A stretch of 6,834 nt of DNA from contig JAGGYZ010000072.1 in the NCBI GenBank assembly GCA_021162285.1, positions 1-6,834 of the forward strand. The letters are read 5' to 3'. The notes under the pieces are model-generated. The model worked only from the letters and a program-made list of their open reading frames with translations, did no database searches and had not been told where the DNA came from. The position numbers and the translations under genes were made by a program. Below, piece by piece: positions 5,644 to 6,834 of the stretch (its first letter is position 1; each line of letters starts with the position of its first letter). The DNA comes from Candidatus Fermentibacteraceae bacterium (lineage in GTDB: Bacteria; Fermentibacterota; Fermentibacteria; Fermentibacterales; JCC-6).

Positions 5644-6834
5644 ATGGAAAACAGTCCCGGAGTGAACACTCAGAGGTTTCGTCAGGTACTTGAGGCGCTG
5701 CCCTGTGCCTACATTTACGGTGAGATTCTGGTAAACGGTCACGGTGAAGCGGAAGACTATTGTGTTCTGGAAGTCAACCATGCATTTTCCGTTATTACCT
5801 CCACTACACGCGACAAAGTTATCGGCAAAAGAATTGCCGGTCTTTTCTCTCTGGCTTCTGTGAAAGACGATATTGCTGTATTTGCCGGTGTTGCCCTTAC
5901 CGGAGATCCTGTGGAAAAGGAGTTCCTTTCACCACATTTTGGTATACATTTCAGGGTATTCTGCTTTGCTCCCCGGGAGGGATTCTTTGTGGCAATGCTC
6001 ACGGACCTCTCAAGAGAAAAGAAACTTGAGAGCCGTCTGGGGTTTCTCCGGCAATTTGCTAATTCCACATCTGATGAATTTTTCATCGTTGACTCTATAG
6101 GACGATTTGTTCTGGCCAACAGCGTGATAGCGGATAGACTGGGCACAACCCAGAGAAGCATTCCGGGTCATTTTCTTTCAGAGCTTAATCCCATGGCTGA
6201 GAGTGAGTGGTGGAACACTCTGTGGAAGTCACTGCTTAAGCGGGGATCTCTGCAGTTTGAAACTGATCACAGAGGGAAGAACGGCGATGTCTACCCGGTG
6301 GAACTGTCAATAGATCTTATGGAGTTCAGTGGCAGAAAGTATGCGGCATTTGTTGCAAAGAATGTTTCCCAGAGACGGATTCTCAGCAAAGCTCTGCGGC
6401 AGGACCGGAAGTTTGCCGAACTGGCTGCATCCATGGCCGGGTATCTGGTCTGGATGATTGACTCCACTGATGTCTTCCGACCTCTGCTCTGTGGAGTAAG
6501 CAACCTCACCGCCGGGCCGGTTAACGAGGTGTTTTTCACACTTCTGCACCGTGATGACAGAGAGCAGTTGTTAAACGCAATAAATCTTGAGCCGGAGGGA
6601 ACCAGAGACCTTCGTATGAGAACAGATCGTGGATTTGTGTACCACAGGTTCAAGTGGTCTCCAGTGGAGGACAACTGTATTGTGGGTATCTGTTATCCGT
6701 TAAGCGGAGCGGGACTTTCCGGTCTGGGCAGCCACTCAACAGTTATGGATGCAATATGTATGATGACCGAATCCATGGACGACAGATTGAGCAAACTGGA
6801 GAATGTTCTCGCTCAGAACAACACTGCATCTGCG
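5644..6834 (+). CDS. Multi-PAS sensor protein, N-terminal 397 residues (continues past right edge)
   Basis: An open frame without stop from the ATG at 5644 to the window end. PAS 1 spans about residues 12-121: QVLEALPCAYIYGEI, then YCVLEVNHAFSVIT and KVIGKRIAGLF, ending FFVAMLTDLSREKKLE. PAS 2 spans about 134-245: RQFANSTSDEFFIVDSIGRFVLANS (136-160), RGKNGDVYPVELSIDLME, ending FVAKNVSQRR, the usual PAS exit motif (compare D-I-T-E-R-K). A third, degenerate PAS-like unit covers about 255-354. A probable coiled-coil segment (around 374-390) then leads out. No transmembrane helix is seen, so the sensor part is cytoplasmic. No cofactor can be named. The output domain (histidine kinase, GGDEF, phosphatase or sigma-54 activator) is outside the window. 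GGGGAG four bases before ATG supports the start. It is divergent from the PC4-like gene. Confidence 0.85.
   Translation, partial: MENSPGVNTQRFRQVLEALPCAYIYGEILVNGHGEAEDYCVLEVNHAFSVITSTTRDKVIGKRIAGLFSLASVKDDIAVFAGVALTGDPVEKEFLSPHFGIHFRVFCFAPREGFFVAMLTDLSREKKLESRLGFLRQFANSTSDEFFIVDSIGRFVLANSVIADRLGTTQRSIPGHFLSELNPMAESEWWNTLWKSLLKRGSLQFETDHRGKNGDVYPVELSIDLMEFSGRKYAAFVAKNVSQRRILSKALRQDRKFAELAASMAGYLVWMIDSTDVFRPLLCGVSNLTAGPVNEVFFTLLHRDDREQLLNAINLEPEGTRDLRMRTDRGFVYHRFKWSPVEDNCIVGICYPLSGAGLSGLGSHSTVMDAICMMTESMDDRLSKLENVLAQNNTASA

Noticed and set aside
5313..5693. Plus-strand 126-codon open frame across the PC4-like gene
   Set aside because: It overlaps the PC4-like gene in antisense and the PAS start; no ribosome site or family similarity.

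Overview
The window looks like bacterial chromosome from a Gram-negative (diderm) organism with roughly balanced base composition. The diderm call rests on an LpxH-type lipid A enzyme and a lipobox lipoprotein. The phylum cannot be fixed from the sequence. The LpxH-like protein resembles the Bacteroidetes-type enzyme more than the proteobacterial one, and the sigma factor resembles the SigR/ECF12 type, so a less-studied diderm lineage is a reasonable guess. I see no mobile elements, RNA genes or CRISPR arrays.

Region 1 (1-2664, minus strand) is one tightly packed six-gene operon read right to left. In order it holds a SigR-like ECF sigma factor, a small soluble zinc-binding anti-sigma factor, a small secreted protein of unknown function, a thioredoxin-fold lipoprotein without the catalytic CxxC, an LpxH-like UDP-2,3-diacylglucosamine diphosphatase, and a family 2 glycosyltransferase that runs off the left edge. 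Neighbouring genes overlap by 4-14 bases (11, 4, 4, 14) or are 4 bases apart, which implies translational coupling along the whole unit. The likely theme is thiol or envelope stress control: a sigma/anti-sigma pair reads a signal and sits in one transcript with envelope proteins and a lipid A step.

Region 2 (2665-2865) is a 201-base divergent control region. It holds a plausible promoter for the gene to the right and a direct repeat (CCACAACCT, twice). Region 3 (2866-5235, plus strand) is a complete adenosylcobalamin-dependent class II ribonucleotide reductase (nrdJ), with all catalytic cysteines, a TSCPD domain and a C-terminal cysteine cluster. It starts at GTG behind a strong Shine-Dalgarno sequence. 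Translation cannot sensibly begin further upstream, where the open frame is only antisense to the sigma gene.

Region 4 (5236-6834): a perfect 9-bp GC-rich hairpin separates nrdJ from a convergent, minus-strand PC4/YdbC-type single-strand nucleic acid binding protein (TTG start). A 115-base divergent spacer follows. Then a plus-strand protein with two clear PAS domains and a third degenerate one is open to the right edge. Its output domain lies outside the window.

Four of the nine genes begin with GTG or TTG rather than ATG.
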